DNA of 64,000 nt from Lingula anatina (GCF_001039355.2 NW_019774214.1:521770-585769), one strand, 5' to 3'. Numbered from the stretch's first letter, positions 47,771 to 60,893 are shown. A program made the numbers and translations. The notes: a model not told the origin generated them from the sequence alone.

Positions 47771-48059
47771 TCATAAGGGAAAAAATAGACTTTCGTTCCT
47801 AATACACTTCACCTCTACCCCCTGCGAACACCAGTTCAGAGTTCGTAGGGGTCGGGCCAGTGTTTTCTCCCAGCTCTGAGACTGGAAATGAGGCGTTTTC
47901 ACAATACACACACATGATCAGTAGGGATGAAACTAAATAACACTACGAAAATGACACAGGCGTCGCGGGCATTCGGTGCTACGGTGTTTAACGTTACTGA
48001 CTTTTTTATCTTTGAATGTGGAAAATTGAGAAAAGTAGATAAAGCAGGCGAGAAGCAAT

Positions 48060-51000
48060 ATAGTTGACTTACAGCCACTTGGCTATATAGAGTTAGTAGT
48101 TCCTTACATCCCACCCCTTTGTTTCTCCGTTATGTAGCGAAATCTAAATAAAATAATTCAGATGTTATACTTTGCTTTTTTTTATTCAGCAGTGTATTAT
48201 ATGTTAAATCTAAAGCTTTTTGACCAGGGTTGAGGTAAAATGCAATTAAAATAGCAATGGCGTTGCATATTTATATCCGTGAATGAGTATGAGAGCTACT
48301 AATTTGAAGACATCCCCAAAATATCCTCATTGCTTGAATAATTAAATCGTTTTTTTATGATCTATCATATTTCAAAATTTAAAAAATAAAAATAAAATAA
48401 ACGCTGCCTTCTTGGCGGATTATATTGTAATTATTATAGAAATTCCATTTCATTTATCAGTGAAAAAAATTGCAGATATTTTAATGAGATGTCACAAATC
48501 AAAATATTATCTTAAAAGGATTCTCTGATAAAACAACAAATGCAATAGGACCAGGATTTAAATTATCCTGTGGGATCGCGTTAGATGTGTCCGTCATTAT
48601 TGTTCACAATAGCACATTATAAGTATAACAATTGTAATCAATAGAACACAGTGACGGATTATTTTGCAATATTTATAGAAATTCCATTTCATCAGTGAAA
48701 AAAACTGCAGATATTTAAATAAAATGTCACTAATCAAAATATTTTTTAAATAATTCACTGATGAGACTGCCGAGTAAATACAATAGAGCCATAATTTGAT
48801 CCTCTGAGATCGTGTAAGGAGTGTCCGTTCTTCTTGCTCCTAATAGTACATTATAAATATATTATAAATATACTTTAATCAACAAAACAAAGTGACTTAA
48901 AAACAACCCTTTCAACCGGAAGCTGAATAAATTGGGGGAGAATAAAAATCAGTGCAAGGGTAGCACGCACATCGAAGAAATTTTGCATCTTTTAATATTT
49001 TATTCTTATTCATGCTTTTTTGCTTCATTTTCTGACCAATTCTATATTTGTTCAAGCTGTTTCATTGTGTAGCCTGAGCTATTGACAGAACTGCTTATTA
49101 TTATTATTATTATTTTTATTATTATTAGGGTAATTTATTTGCCCTACCCTCATTCACTCCATCATGCTTCATGATAAGCAAAATCTACTTTCAACTGCCC
49201 TATGTTGCCATTTCTCTTTTTGTCAGTGTTTTCTGTATTATCTGAAGATTTTAATTAGTGTTTGGGAGCTGAGGTAAAATATGATGGCACAAGGAAAGAC
49301 GTCGCATATTTAATGAAGTGTTTGAGTCAGTTGACAGCATTATTTTGTCGGTGGTTTCTGTTTTATCTGAAGATTTTAATTAGTGTTTGGAAGCTGAGGT
49401 AAAATACGATGGCAATAGGAAAGACGTGGGATATTTAATGAAATGTTTGAGCCAACTGACAGCAGATATTTGACGCAAACGTTGAGCATAAAACCTTACA
49501 GGCAAAAATTATAAAATGACTTTCCCCGCATGCTATCGAATTCGAAATTTTATTCATTATACGTGTCAAATGAAATGCTGTATTTATAGAAAACCAGTTT
49601 TCAATTTTCATTTAAATCCACCGACTGGCATCATTCTAGTGTTTTTAAAAGCAATTTGATGTTTTAGATTATGACGAGCCTATGGATACCATTATTTATT
49701 TACTCCCTCGTGATCAGCTGTCTTTTCCAAAATATCTTTACTTCATATCTAATGAAAATTAACAAACACAAGCCGATAGACAATCATACCTTAGTTTTTT
49801 TTAGCTAGAGGTCAGTTAGCAACAATATCTACTCACATCAGTCTGATGAGTGCCTACGTCCAGGTTGGCCGTAAGCTATCGGCATGGAAGTTTTCCAGCT
49901 TTTAGTTTTTAAATTCCTATCTTATTCCTAGTCATGCATTTTTGTTTCGATTCCTCACCAATTCTATATTTGTTCAGACAGGGTGCTGTCTAAGCTACTG
50001 AAAGAAGTGCGTTGCGAGTAAATCATTAATTCATCCCTCGGTTACTTTGTTATGATACACGAGCAGCTAAATTTAATTTTAACGACCATATGTTGCCATT
50101 TCTGTTTTAGTCATTGCATTCCGTTTCTTCTGAATATTTTAATAAACGGCTGGGAACTGAGGTAAAATATGATAGAAATAGCAAAGACGTCGCATATTTA
50201 ATGAAGTGATTGAGCCAAAAGCTTCCATTTGTGGTACATTTTGAACATAAAAACCTCAAAGGCTAAAAAATTAAATCGTTTTCTTCATACGTTCTGTCAA
50301 ATTCGAGATTAAATGTATCTTACGTGTTAAATGGACATCTGCATTTATGGAAAATCAACGTTTAATGTCCATTTACATTACTTTTCTGAAGTCATTCAAT
50401 TGAATTTTTAAAAAGCAATATGGTATTTGGAATATGACTAACCTATAAATAATCCAGATATATTGTTTTTTATACTTACAGTAGCATTTCAAGACAATCA
50501 TTAAACATCCTCTGTCAGCACCTCTTGATTTGCACAATCTCAAATCCTACCTATCACTATCGTTTTATCTCAGACACAATTAAAAATACAACGCTGTTTC
50601 AAATCAAGCCATACTTTATCTGTTACCGCTTTAACCTGTTTGTGGTGAGAGAGGATTTTACCTGTAAAGAAGAAGCATCTCTTGTATTTTAACGAGGCTG
50701 ATGAGTTGGACTGAAAACTGTTTTTGTTCAGCACGTAGATTCATCAGAATTTTTTTTACGTGTGAATGCAGTAATGCTTTTGTGATTTTTACGGATAAGT
50801 AAGTCACAGTATTTTATTGACACACCTTCATTTTATGATTTCAAAAAAAAAAAAAAAAAAAAAAATACTGAGTAGGAAAATGTAACAGCTCCAAATAATT
50901 CAGCAAACTGAGTAGATTGGGTTTGGGGACAATGCGTGTAGTATTAACACATTAAAGGTCCATCAATTACGACATAATGCAAGGTGAATAGACTGGGCTA

Positions 51001-52700
51001 TTATCAAATATTAATTAATACACATTAAATTAACTGCAGTCTCACTATTAGAATATACCTCACACTCTTTTGCGCATTGAATTTAACCGATTCAATGTAA
51101 TTTTCAACGCATGTAACACAGAAATGGACGTATGCCTGATACCTTTCACCCATACTCCCTACTGTACTAACACCAATTTAAAGTTGGTGGGGTCGGGACA
51201 GTTTTTTTCCCTTCTAGACTGATACTGAAGCCTATAAGCAAGGATTAAAACTAAATCTAAATATAAAAATGACACACACGTGGTCATTGTAGTCAATGCG
51301 TACATGGCCGTGTTCTTTACTTAACTTTGACCAACTTTCACCCTGAGGAATATTATCAAAAGTAGAAAGAATACCCAGTAGGAGAAATCCATTATGGGGG
51401 AATTATGATCACTTGCCTATGGATAATAATAGCTGCATTTTTGGCAGATTATTGATAAAGTTTTGTAAAAATCATATTCTATTTATCACTGAAATAGTTT
51501 TATAAGCAGTGTGTCACTCTGAAATATGAGCCATAAAAACCAAATACATGTATTTACTATCATTGCCATCTGGCATTCACTGAAGCGGCAGTTCACGTTT
51601 CTAGTCGCCCTTTTTTTACTATTTATAGAGTTTTCATTTCACTATTTCTATTACTTATTTGGTTATGTTTCACCACAATTATACTGGGCTCGAAAGGTTC
51701 GCTATGTTGTGCACGTGCGTTAGTGTCTCGATTCCATAACCGATTCTATTTCGAGATACGGGGTCATGGAATCGAGACACTTGCGCTACATCTGTTTTCT
51801 CGCACTTGGTTCTCACACGAGTTTCTTCACTGCCATCACTTCATTAATCACAGCGCTTGTCTTTTATCATACAGAAGGACAAATAAAAACCTCCGTATAG
51901 GCAGGTCACGTCAACCTTGCTCTGCTTTTAGCATTTCATATCAGGAATATTTCCTCTGTTATTGCAAAGAACTCTTCGTTGTAGATGAAATGGAACAGAT
52001 CAGTACAGTGATGTATTGAGCCATATATGAGCAACCTGTTACTGGGTTAACCTATTTGTGGTCAGTGAGAAATGTATCTGCATGCAGCTATATGCTGGTG
52101 TAATATTGTAAAGCGCTGCTTTTATGTTGTATGATATATAATATCTGTGACGCAGGTATCAGTTTGTCAGAAATTAACTGTCTTCTCGTCGTAAATTCTT
52201 CAAATCTATCACTTGACGCTCAGATGATTTTGAGAGATGTAATAAATAATTTTTTCTTCAAATGATTTCCGACAAGACTGGATTTCCATTGCAATGCTAA
52301 GCATCAGAATGTAGCAACTTTCCTTAAATAATTCAGGGTTTGCGGCCACTATTACACCATGATACATAAGAATGTCATAAATTCATAAATTGCGCTATAA
52401 CTGAATAATTTCTCAAACAAATAAAACATGCTTGTTTCGTTTCCTTGGATTGCATGATGTAATGCACAAATACATACACATACTGAACGTGGGACAACCT
52501 CACCATAAAACTCCACCATTTAAAGGCCTTACTAGTCCATGTAGAATGCACAATAGGTGGCAGTATTGCAGTCTCCTCTGTTAGCATACTGTCATCAGGA
52601 AGAATGATGTCAGGTTTACAGTGCAGAATGACCCGATTACAGCCTAACAGACACTGCCACTCTCTGCCCATTGACTGTATTAATTCACTACTACTACCAA
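48060..52700 (-). repeat. R1 long element, copy 2 (-)
   Basis: Reverse-complement counterpart of 17100-22150. From right to left it has the 5' ORF-like part (52671-52375; its V-R-L-S-H-V-Q-Y-V stretch is also in 17235-17612), 'taagccatat'-type module, 'gcctatggataataatagct', the core, two 125-bp units (about 49220-49470), an ATT run (49097-49130) and the 3' part. It lacks about 380 bp found at 55100-55480 in copy 3. It also has a local inverted repeat at 51721-51783 ('gtctcgattccat' / 'atggaatcgagac'). It faces copy 3. Confidence 0.8.
51721..51783. repeat. Short inverted repeat within R1 copy 2
   Basis: 'gtgtctcgattccataacc' (51722-51740) pairs with 'catggaatcgagacac' (51768-51783). It replaces the sequence deleted relative to the other R1 copies, so it may be an insertion scar or remnant of a small foldback element. 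Confidence 0.7.
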
Positions 52701-52739
52701 CTGTTCACTATCTGTGTAACGTAGCATTGGAAGTAGGGG

Positions 52740-53030
52740 TGCTTTCAGTCACTGTCAACTCTCTCTGCCCCCCTCCCCCCCGCATTCTTGTACATGAATT
52801 ATACTGGCACAGAAGATAAATGTCACACACTAATATTTCAGCTTATTTAAAATCAAATAAATAAGATAACTATCACTGATGATTAATTGGAACAGTTGTG
52901 TTTGCGGAGTCTTGGCACGAATTGTTGTATACGCGGTGGCGGTCATTGTGTTAGATGAGACGAAAAATAACACACAGTCTGAACCTGTGATAACCCTTGA
53001 TAAAACCGCAGCATACACACAGTAACAATA
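52740..53030 (+). repeat. Repeat R3, copy 2
   Basis: Same orientation as 14845-15140: 'cagcttatttaaaatcaaat', 'tgtttgcggagtctt', 'tatacgcggtg', 'cattgtgttagatgaga'. It lies between the two inverted R1 long copies. Confidence 0.75.
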
Positions 53031-53077
53031 AAAATCTGAATTCCGCGTAAAATTAATCAACGTTTTTTTTTTTTTTA

Positions 53078-53180
53078 CCCCAAGCGGCATCATTTTAATC
53101 CCTGGGCCCTCACACTGTGCCTCCCCTACCGCTTGGATCCCCAGGTTGCTCTACCACAACCGGTATTATTTTAACCCCTG
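53078..53180 (-). repeat. Minisatellite R4 piece (minus orientation)
   Basis: After a T run, 'ccccaagcggcatcatttta' and 'cctgggccctcacactgtgc' are reverse complements of R4 units at 45284-45465. About 1.3 units. Confidence 0.65.
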
Positions 53181-54470
53181 CGACCCTTTAATCGCCATAT
53201 AAACTGAGAATTACACTCTCGCAATTATTTCCTTTAATTTTACATATATTTCTTTTTTATCTTTTTTTAACCTTATTTCTATACTTACGCGAGCAATGAC
53301 GACTTCTCTACCCCTCACCACTTTTTGCCCATTGTTTTCTCAACTTGGGGATTTACTGGCGGTTATTTTTTCACTTATTGTAACCTTGCTATGTTATTTC
53401 TCTTTTCGATGATTTCCTTTTTAAAAATAACGCCAAAGCTTAAAGATGAACTGAATAAGGCCACAATACTTTAATTTTAACCTCCTCTAATATATCGTAT
53501 GTAATAGATAGTGTATGTTAAATAAAAATATCCTCACTGGAACAAATACGAATACCAGTACAACACAACCACAAAAATAATTTCATAAAAAGAATTCATG
53601 CAATTTCCAGTCTACAATAAAGATAATAAACGAATAATATGAAACAGAAATATGACCTCAATATGATCGTCAAAGTGAACAAACAATTAATGAAACAGAA
53701 AAACCAATAAATATAGTTAACTGAAACATATTATTAATCAAACATGCCTAAAAGTGTTTAGAAATAACATTGATTGAGTAATATAAGTGAAATTACATGT
53801 ATATTTCGCCTACCCCACAATCTGTATTCTTATGGAATACAGTAAATAATTATGTGACATAAAATTTAAAAAACAAATTTGATTCCATGCTAATATATTG
53901 ACAGTAAATGAAAACGCATCATTTATTTATCAAATAATATTTTAAGTTCCTATGGCACATTAAGGAAATAACAGTTTTCTTGTGAAATATGACCCATTAT
54001 TCAGTCACACAAGATGAAATAAAGGTCAGGAAAGATCATTAAAAAAAAAGATCATTAAAATTCAAGACCACGTGATCAAATCTCTTTGGTTCTGCCCAGC
54101 CTCCAGCATCTCCAGGGCCCGCAGTCGCATCACAGAACTTTTTGTCATGTGTCATACTGGAGTTGGTAACTATCTGAAATAGGCTTGATTAATCACCATA
54201 TATTGAACCTGATTATTTCACAGCAATTACGCGGCAGGAAAAACACATGATTTTGTGATCAGCTGTTAAAAAATTACTGAAGCGGAAATTTTTAACATCA
54301 GCCCACTCTCTTATGACCAAACAAAAATATGGTTGGAATTTTTCTGATGCGTTTTCATTAACGGTCAGTTTGTATTTATGTAAATATTCACAAGGTAAAT
54401 GACTATAAAACCCTGACTTCTGTTTAAAAAATTCCACAAAAAAGAAGAAAGAATTCATCCAGTGAACCAT
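53181..54470. other. Unassigned spacer at the centre of the inverted R1 pair
   Basis: About 1.3 kb, very AT-rich, without gene signals or clear repeats. The minus-strand ORF 54213-54470 has no recognisable motif. Confidence 0.4.
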
Positions 54471-54479
54471 ATTAGGACA

Positions 54480-57400
54480 AATATCATCTTAATCATACAT
54501 GTACAGATGAAATGCTGACAAACTGATACCTGCTTCACAGATAATATGCATCATACAATATAAGAGCAGCATGTTTCACCGCACGAAGCTGCTAATGAAT
54601 ATTCTCACTGACCACAAATAGGTTAACCCGGTAACAGGTTGCTCATATGGCTTAATACATCACAGTACTGATCTGTTCCATTTCATCTACTCCGTATCTA
54701 CAACGACGAGTGGTGCTCTGCCATAACAGGGGAAATATCTATGAAATGAAATGTGCTAAATGACCACGAGGGTAGTATGAGGCAAAGCAAGTTTGACGTT
54801 ACCTGCACACACGGAGGTTTGAATTTGTTCTTCTGTATGATAAAATACAAGTACTGTGATTAATGAAGTGATGACAGTGAATAAACTCGTTTGAGAATCA
54901 AGTGGGAGAAAGCAGATGTAGAAAGACTAAGCAGAAATGAGTTAATTTGGCCTCATTTTAACATTTAACCAATCTAGATGATGGGAATTTCAGATTGAGT
55001 GCAATGGGATCCAGTATCTAAAGCTATGGCCGCCGAAGATTAAACTGATATCATTTGTACTAACTTTAGATAAAAATGTACTTAACATTAAATAAGTTAC
55101 GGAAATAACGACGTCCACAAGTGCCTATCATTCAAAGGGTTTACCATAAAATATTAGCTGTGTCAATGATGGATAAATATTTACTAACTCATTGATGAAA
55201 TTGAGGATTACTGATGACAATGTGCTGTGGATAGGAATGTAATAGATGAAGATGCTGGTGTCGATCAGGAGACTGAAATGTGGATTGAAAAACAAAACGC
55301 CCACCGGAGGTAAGGAAAAGATAATATAGTTGAATAGGATATTTTTAAAATATAATTGAGATTTTGAAATAAAAACTGGTGATGCCAACGTTATTCGTTA
55401 TAGATAGAAAGATAGATAGATAGATATTGGTTAGTTGGTTGAGAATCGAGGGAAATTATAGGTCTGTATGGTTGTGGTGAAATATAACCAAATAAGTAGT
55501 AGAAAAAGTAAAAAAAAAAAAAAAAAAGAAAAAAAAATCAATAAATAGTAAAAAAAAAAGGCGACTGGAAACGTAAACTGCCGCTTCAGTGACCGATGAA
55601 TGTCACACTGTTACATTTTGTCAATGAACCAGATGGCAATGATCGTAAATATGAGTTTTTATGGCTCATATTTCAGAGTGACACACAATTTCGGTGATAA
55701 ATGGAATTGGGTTTTTACAAAAAATTATCAATATTCTGCCAAAAATGCAGCTATTATTATCCATAGGCTTGTGATCGTTATTGCACTATATTGATTTTCT
55801 CCTACTGGGTATTATTTCTTATTTTGATGACATTCCGCGGGGTGAAATCTAGTTGAAGTTAAGCAAAGGACATGGAAATGTACGCATTGTCTAAAATTAC
55901 CACATCTGTGTCATTTTTTATATTTATATTTAGTTTTTTATCCTTGCAAAAATGCTTCAGTATCAGTCTAGAAGGGAGAAAAGTCTGACCCGACCCCCAC
56001 CTTTGAAATTGTGTTGACAGGGAGTAGGGGTGAAAGGTATCAGGCATACGCCCGTTTCTCTTTGTTTTATGCGACGATGAAAATAACACAAAGTCGGTTA
56101 AATCCAATACGCAAAAGAGCGTGAGGTATGTTCTAATAGTGTGACCGCAATTTATATAACTTGTTGTATATTAATTAATATTTGATACTAGCCAAGTCTA
56201 TAGATATATTCACCTTGCATAATGGCGTAATTGATGGACCGTTGAAGTATTAATTCATGTACTACACGCATTGTCCCAAAAGCCAATCTACTCAGCTTGC
56301 CGAAACATTCGGAGCTGCTACATTTTCCAACTGAATATTTTTGGACAAAATCGTAAAATGAAGGTGTGTAAATAAGATAGTGTGACATATTTATCACTAA
56401 AAATCAGAAAAGAAATACTGCATTCAAACGTGAAAAAATTCGGATGAATCAACGAGGTGAACAAAAACACAGTTTTCAGTCCAACTCATCAGCAACGTTC
56501 AAATACAAGAGATATCTCTTCTTTATAGGTAAATTTTTCTCTCACCACAAACAGGTTAACGCAGTAAAAGCTAATTTATAGCTTGATTTGAAACAGCGTT
56601 GTATATGTAATTGTATCTGAGATAAAACGATAGTGATAGGTAGTAGAAGTACTTAGTATTGTGCAAATCAAGTGTTGCTGACAGAGGAAGTTTAATGATC
56701 GTTTTGAAATGCTAAGTATAAGAAAAACTATATCTGGAGTATTTATAGGCTCGACATATTCTAAAATATCATATTCCTTTTAAAAACACTACAATGACTT
56801 CAAAAACGTAACTTAAATGAACATTAAATGTCCATTTTCCATAAATGCAGATTTCCACTTAACACGTAAGATACATTTAATCTCGAATTTGACTGAACAT
56901 AGGAAGAAAACGATTTAATTATTTAGCCTTTGAGGTTTTTATGTTCAGCGATTACCACAAATGAAAGCTTTTTGGCTCAATCACTTCATTAGAGATGCGA
57001 CATCTTTGCTATTTCCGTCATATTTTACCTCAGCTCCCAAACATTTATTAAAGTCTTCAGAAGACACGGAATGCAATGACTAAAACAGAAATGGCAACAT
57101 GTGGCCGTTGAAATTAAATTTAGCTACTCGTGTATCATAACAGAGTTACTGAGGGATGAATAAATGATTTACTCGCAACGCATTTCTTTCAATAGCTCTG
57201 ACAGCACCTTGAAATAGCTTGATCAAATATAGAATTGTTCAGGAATCGAAACAAAAATGCGTGACGAGGAATAAGATAGAAATTAAAAAAATTAAAAGCC
57301 GAACAACTTTCATATGCATACCGTTAGATTAAGACCAACCTGGACGTATGCACTCCTCAGACTGATGTGAATAGATGTTGTTGCTCACTGACCGCTAACT

Positions 57401-58167
57401 AAATAGCAAACGGTAGGAAAGTTTATCGGCTTGTGTTTGGCTACTTTTATTAATAATAAAGTAAAGAAATTTTGGAAGAGACATCTGATCACGAGGGAGT
57501 AAGTAAGGAAGGGTTTTCATAGGCTCGTCGTAGTCTAAAACATCATATTGCTTTTACAAATACTATAATGATGCCAGTCAGTGGATTTAAATGAAAATTA
57601 AATACTGATTTTCCATCAATACAGCATTTCATTTGACACGTGTAATAAATACAATCTCGAATTTGACAGAATGTAGTAAAGTCATTTCATAATTAAGACT
57701 TTTCTGGTTTTATGCTCAACGTTTGCGATGAATAGATGCTGTCATCTGGCTCAACCGTTTCATTAAATATGCGACGTCTTTCCTATTGCCATCATATTTT
57801 ACCTCAGCTCCTAAACACTAATTAAAATCTTCAGATAATGCAGAAAACACTGACAAAAAGATGCTGTCAGCTGGCTCAAACACTTCATTAAATATGCGAC
57901 GTCTTTCCTATTGCCATCATATTTCACCTTAGCTCCCAAACACTAATTAAAATCTTCAGATAATACAGAAAACACTAACAAAAAGATGCTGTCATCTGGC
58001 TCAAACATTTCATTAAATATGCGACGTCTTTCCTATTGCCATCATATTTTACCTCAGGTCCTAAACACTAATTAAAATCTTCAGATAATACAGAATGCAT
58101 TGACAAAAACAGAAATCGCAACCTATGCCCTTTGAAAGTAGATTTTGGAGTGAATGAAAGAAAAACA

Positions 58168-58216
<49 letters not shown>

Positions 58217-58910
58217 TAGCAACTTAATCTACAGCTCAGGCAAAAACCATAAAACAGCTTGAACAAATAAAGGATTTCTCAGAAATAGAAACAGAAATTA
58301 TGATTCAGAATAAAATAGATATTAAAAGAAGCAAACTGTCTTCGATGTACCTCCTACCCTTGTACTGGTTTTTATTCTCCCCCAAACTATTCAGCTACCG
58401 GTAGAAAGAGTTGTTTTTAAGTCACTGCGTTTTACTGATTAAAGTATATTTATTATGTACTATTAGGAGCAAGAAGGACGGACACTCCTTACACGATCCC
58501 ACAGGAACTTTCAATTATGGCCCTATTTTACTCGGTAGTTCTGTAAAAATCAGTTTTATCAGTTAATTCTGAAATTGATTTGTGACATTTTATTTAAATA
58601 TCTGCATTTTTTTCACTGATAAATGAAATGGAATTTCTATAAATACAACAAAATAATCCATAATGCTATTTTTCTAAAAATTTAAATCTTGAAATAAGAT
58701 CAGAAGAAACCGATTTAATTTTTCAGGCAATGAGGATATTTTGGGGATATCTTCAAATTCAAATTTCTTGCTCATTTACATAACGCAATGTCAATGCTAA
58801 TTTACCTTAATTTTACCTCAACAACGGTCAAGAGCCTTCAGATTTATTACAATGAACTGTTAAAACCAAAACTAGCAAAGTCTTTGAATTTAGATTTTGC
58901 TAATTCAGAG
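54480..58910 (+). repeat. R1 long element, copy 3 (+)
   Basis: Best match to copy 1 over most of its length, lacking the 5' 0.5 kb and the LINE scar. Includes GATA runs (55400-55425), A-rich tracts (55505-55560), the 125-bp unit three times, an (AAT)n run (58170-58215) and the 3' part to about 58910. No ORF is conserved across the three copies. Confidence 0.8.
57728..58108 (+). repeat. 125-bp tandem units (x3) inside R1
   Basis: 'gcgacgtcttt' recurs at 57771, 57896 and 58021, exactly 125 bp apart. Each unit has 'gctgtca(g/t)ctggctcaa', 'ttcattaaatatgcgacgtc', 'attgccatcatatt' and 'actaattaaaatcttcagat'. Copies 1 (21017, 21142) and 2 (about 49298, 49423 on the minus strand) have two units with the same 125-bp period. 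Confidence 0.92.
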
Positions 58911-58929
58911 TATCAAGTCACACATTGTC

Positions 58930-59795
58930 TAAAAGAGTTTAATTTTGTTAATCTTGTTGCGTTCTGAAGTTAATTTAGTCATCTCCGAGTATATTTTCGA
59001 TTGCTTTATAGAAATTACAATAATTCGTCTTTTTAAGGGGGCATCGAAAGAAGAAATATCGTGGAGTTTCAGCTTTACCACATAGACAGTTTAGAGTGTA
59101 TAAAGATAGCCAAATATGCTTATAAAGTTGAGATCTGAATGAAATGTCTAAGCGAGTCCGATTAAGATGCATTTCTTATATCCTAGCAAGCCTTAAAGTG
59201 ATCATAGATCGGGATCAAGAGACAAGTTCAGTTTTGAGAGAATACTTGAGTAATGCAACACTCTTCTGCTCTAAATTAAGATTGTTCCATGAAGACATAA
59301 GGAAGTATTCTGGGACTTTATAAGTTAATATGGCAGGGGTTATGTAGTCTCTAACACATTGTCCAGCGTGTGAAGCAGATGGATTCATAAAAGATAAGAA
59401 ACATTCAGTAAGGTACGGAGGAGCAAGTTTATGGTGAATTGAGAACATTATTTTTTGGCATGCAGTATACTTTGGTCTTTAAGTGTTGTCCAGTTCAGTA
59501 GTCTTAGTACCTTGGATGTATCAGAACCAGGTAAAGCACCCAGGACAATTAAACCCGATTGGTAGTGAATCGCAGGGAGTTTTGAGAGGTTTCTTATGCT
59601 CGCTGAATGATACATCACAGTAATCAATGAGACATAGGACATATGCGTTGTATAAAATATTAAGATTCTTTGGCCTGAGTTTATAAGAAATGTATCTTAA
59701 GGTGTGTAAGGTATTTCGGGCTTTAGAAGCTATGCAGCTAATATGTTCAGAAAAAGTCAGTTGTGGGTCTAGGACAAATCCAAGTTGTTCTCCAG
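58930..59795 (-). pseudogene. LINE polymerase C-terminal half, degenerate
   Basis: Minus-strand reading from 59795: G-E-Q-L-G-F-V-L-D-P-Q-L-T-F-S-E-H-I (thumb entry), L-R-Y-I-S-Y-K-L-R-P, L-Y-N-A-Y and L-I-D-Y-C-D, then S-I-R-N-L-S-K-L-P and L-R-L-L-N-W-T-T-L-K, P-P-Y-L-T-E-C, S-W-N-N-L-N-L-E-Q-K and the Zn-knuckle C-L-C-G-K-A-E-T-P. A few frameshifts and one stop separate three ORFs. The family is of the CR1/Jockey-like layout. It sits in R1 at the place where 22826-23050 holds a shorter remnant of the same LINE. Confidence 0.85.
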
Positions 59796-59799
59796 TACA

Positions 59800-60790
59800 G
59801 GTAAATTTCCCCCAAACTGCAGACAGGTTAACACGGTAACAAAGATCTTAAATGCCGAAATTTGAAAGTTGTTATTTTGATTGTATTTGAAAACACAAAC
59901 GATGTATTTGAAAGTTAGGACTTAGGATTGTGCAAATCAAGAGGTGGAAGACAGATGTTCAAAGACTCCCAGAAGACATTTAATGGTTATTTTAAAATGC
60001 TGAGTAAAAAAAGTAACTTCTGAAGTATTTATAGGCTTGTGATATTCTGAAATACTAAATTGCTTATAAAACACTTGTATGGTGTTAGAAACGTAATTTT
60101 AATGAAATTGATGAAACGTCGATTTTTCATAAATACAGCGACCCATTTGAAACGACTTTGATAGAACGTAGGGATATTATTATTTACTTATTTAGCCATT
60201 TCAGGGTTTTCCATCATATTTAACCACAGCTCCTAAACACTAATTGCAATCTTCAGAAGAAACGGAATACACTGACTAAAACATTGGCAACATTGGCAAC
60301 ATATGGCCGTTGAAAGCTACATGTGTATCACAACAGAGCAACTGAGGGATGAGCCAATAATTAACTCGAAACGCACTTCTTTCAATAGCTCAGGCGACAC
60401 CATGAAACAGCTTGAGCAAATAAACAAGTGGTCAAAAATCGAAAGAAAAAGGCACGGTTTCAAATTAAATAGAAGTTAGATTTAAACAATCTATGGCTCT
60501 ATTAGTTTCATTTGCAGTTCAGTAAAATATAGCTTTTTTGGTGAATCATTTTAAGAAAATATTTCGACTTATTACTTCTCTCAAAATTACCTGCAAAATT
60601 ATTTTAATGATAAATGAAATGGAATGTTGATAAAAATTACGCAAAAATTAAATCCGACAGAAATGCAGCGTTTGTTTTGCTATTTTTTTATTCATGAAAT
60701 GAGATGAATTACAAGAAACTGTTTTAACTATACAAGCATTTTGGGATTTACGTTCAAAATATAAGTTTCCTGCTCATTCATATAATAACC
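59800..60790 (+). repeat. R1 partial copy (+)
   Basis: 'aggttaacacggtaac', 'ttaggacttaggattgtgca', 'gtatttataggcttgtgata', 'ccacagctcctaaacactaa', 'gaaacagcttgagcaaataa' and the 3' part ending near 'cctgctcattcatataa'. Closest to 23080-24200. Confidence 0.75.
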
Positions 60791-60893
60791 TTGCGCGCGT
60801 TATACGTCTTAGGTCTTGCGTAACTACCCACGTGCTACGATTTTTTCCCTTGGGGGGCAGCAAGCGGACATTTTGTACAGGAGCAATGCAAAG

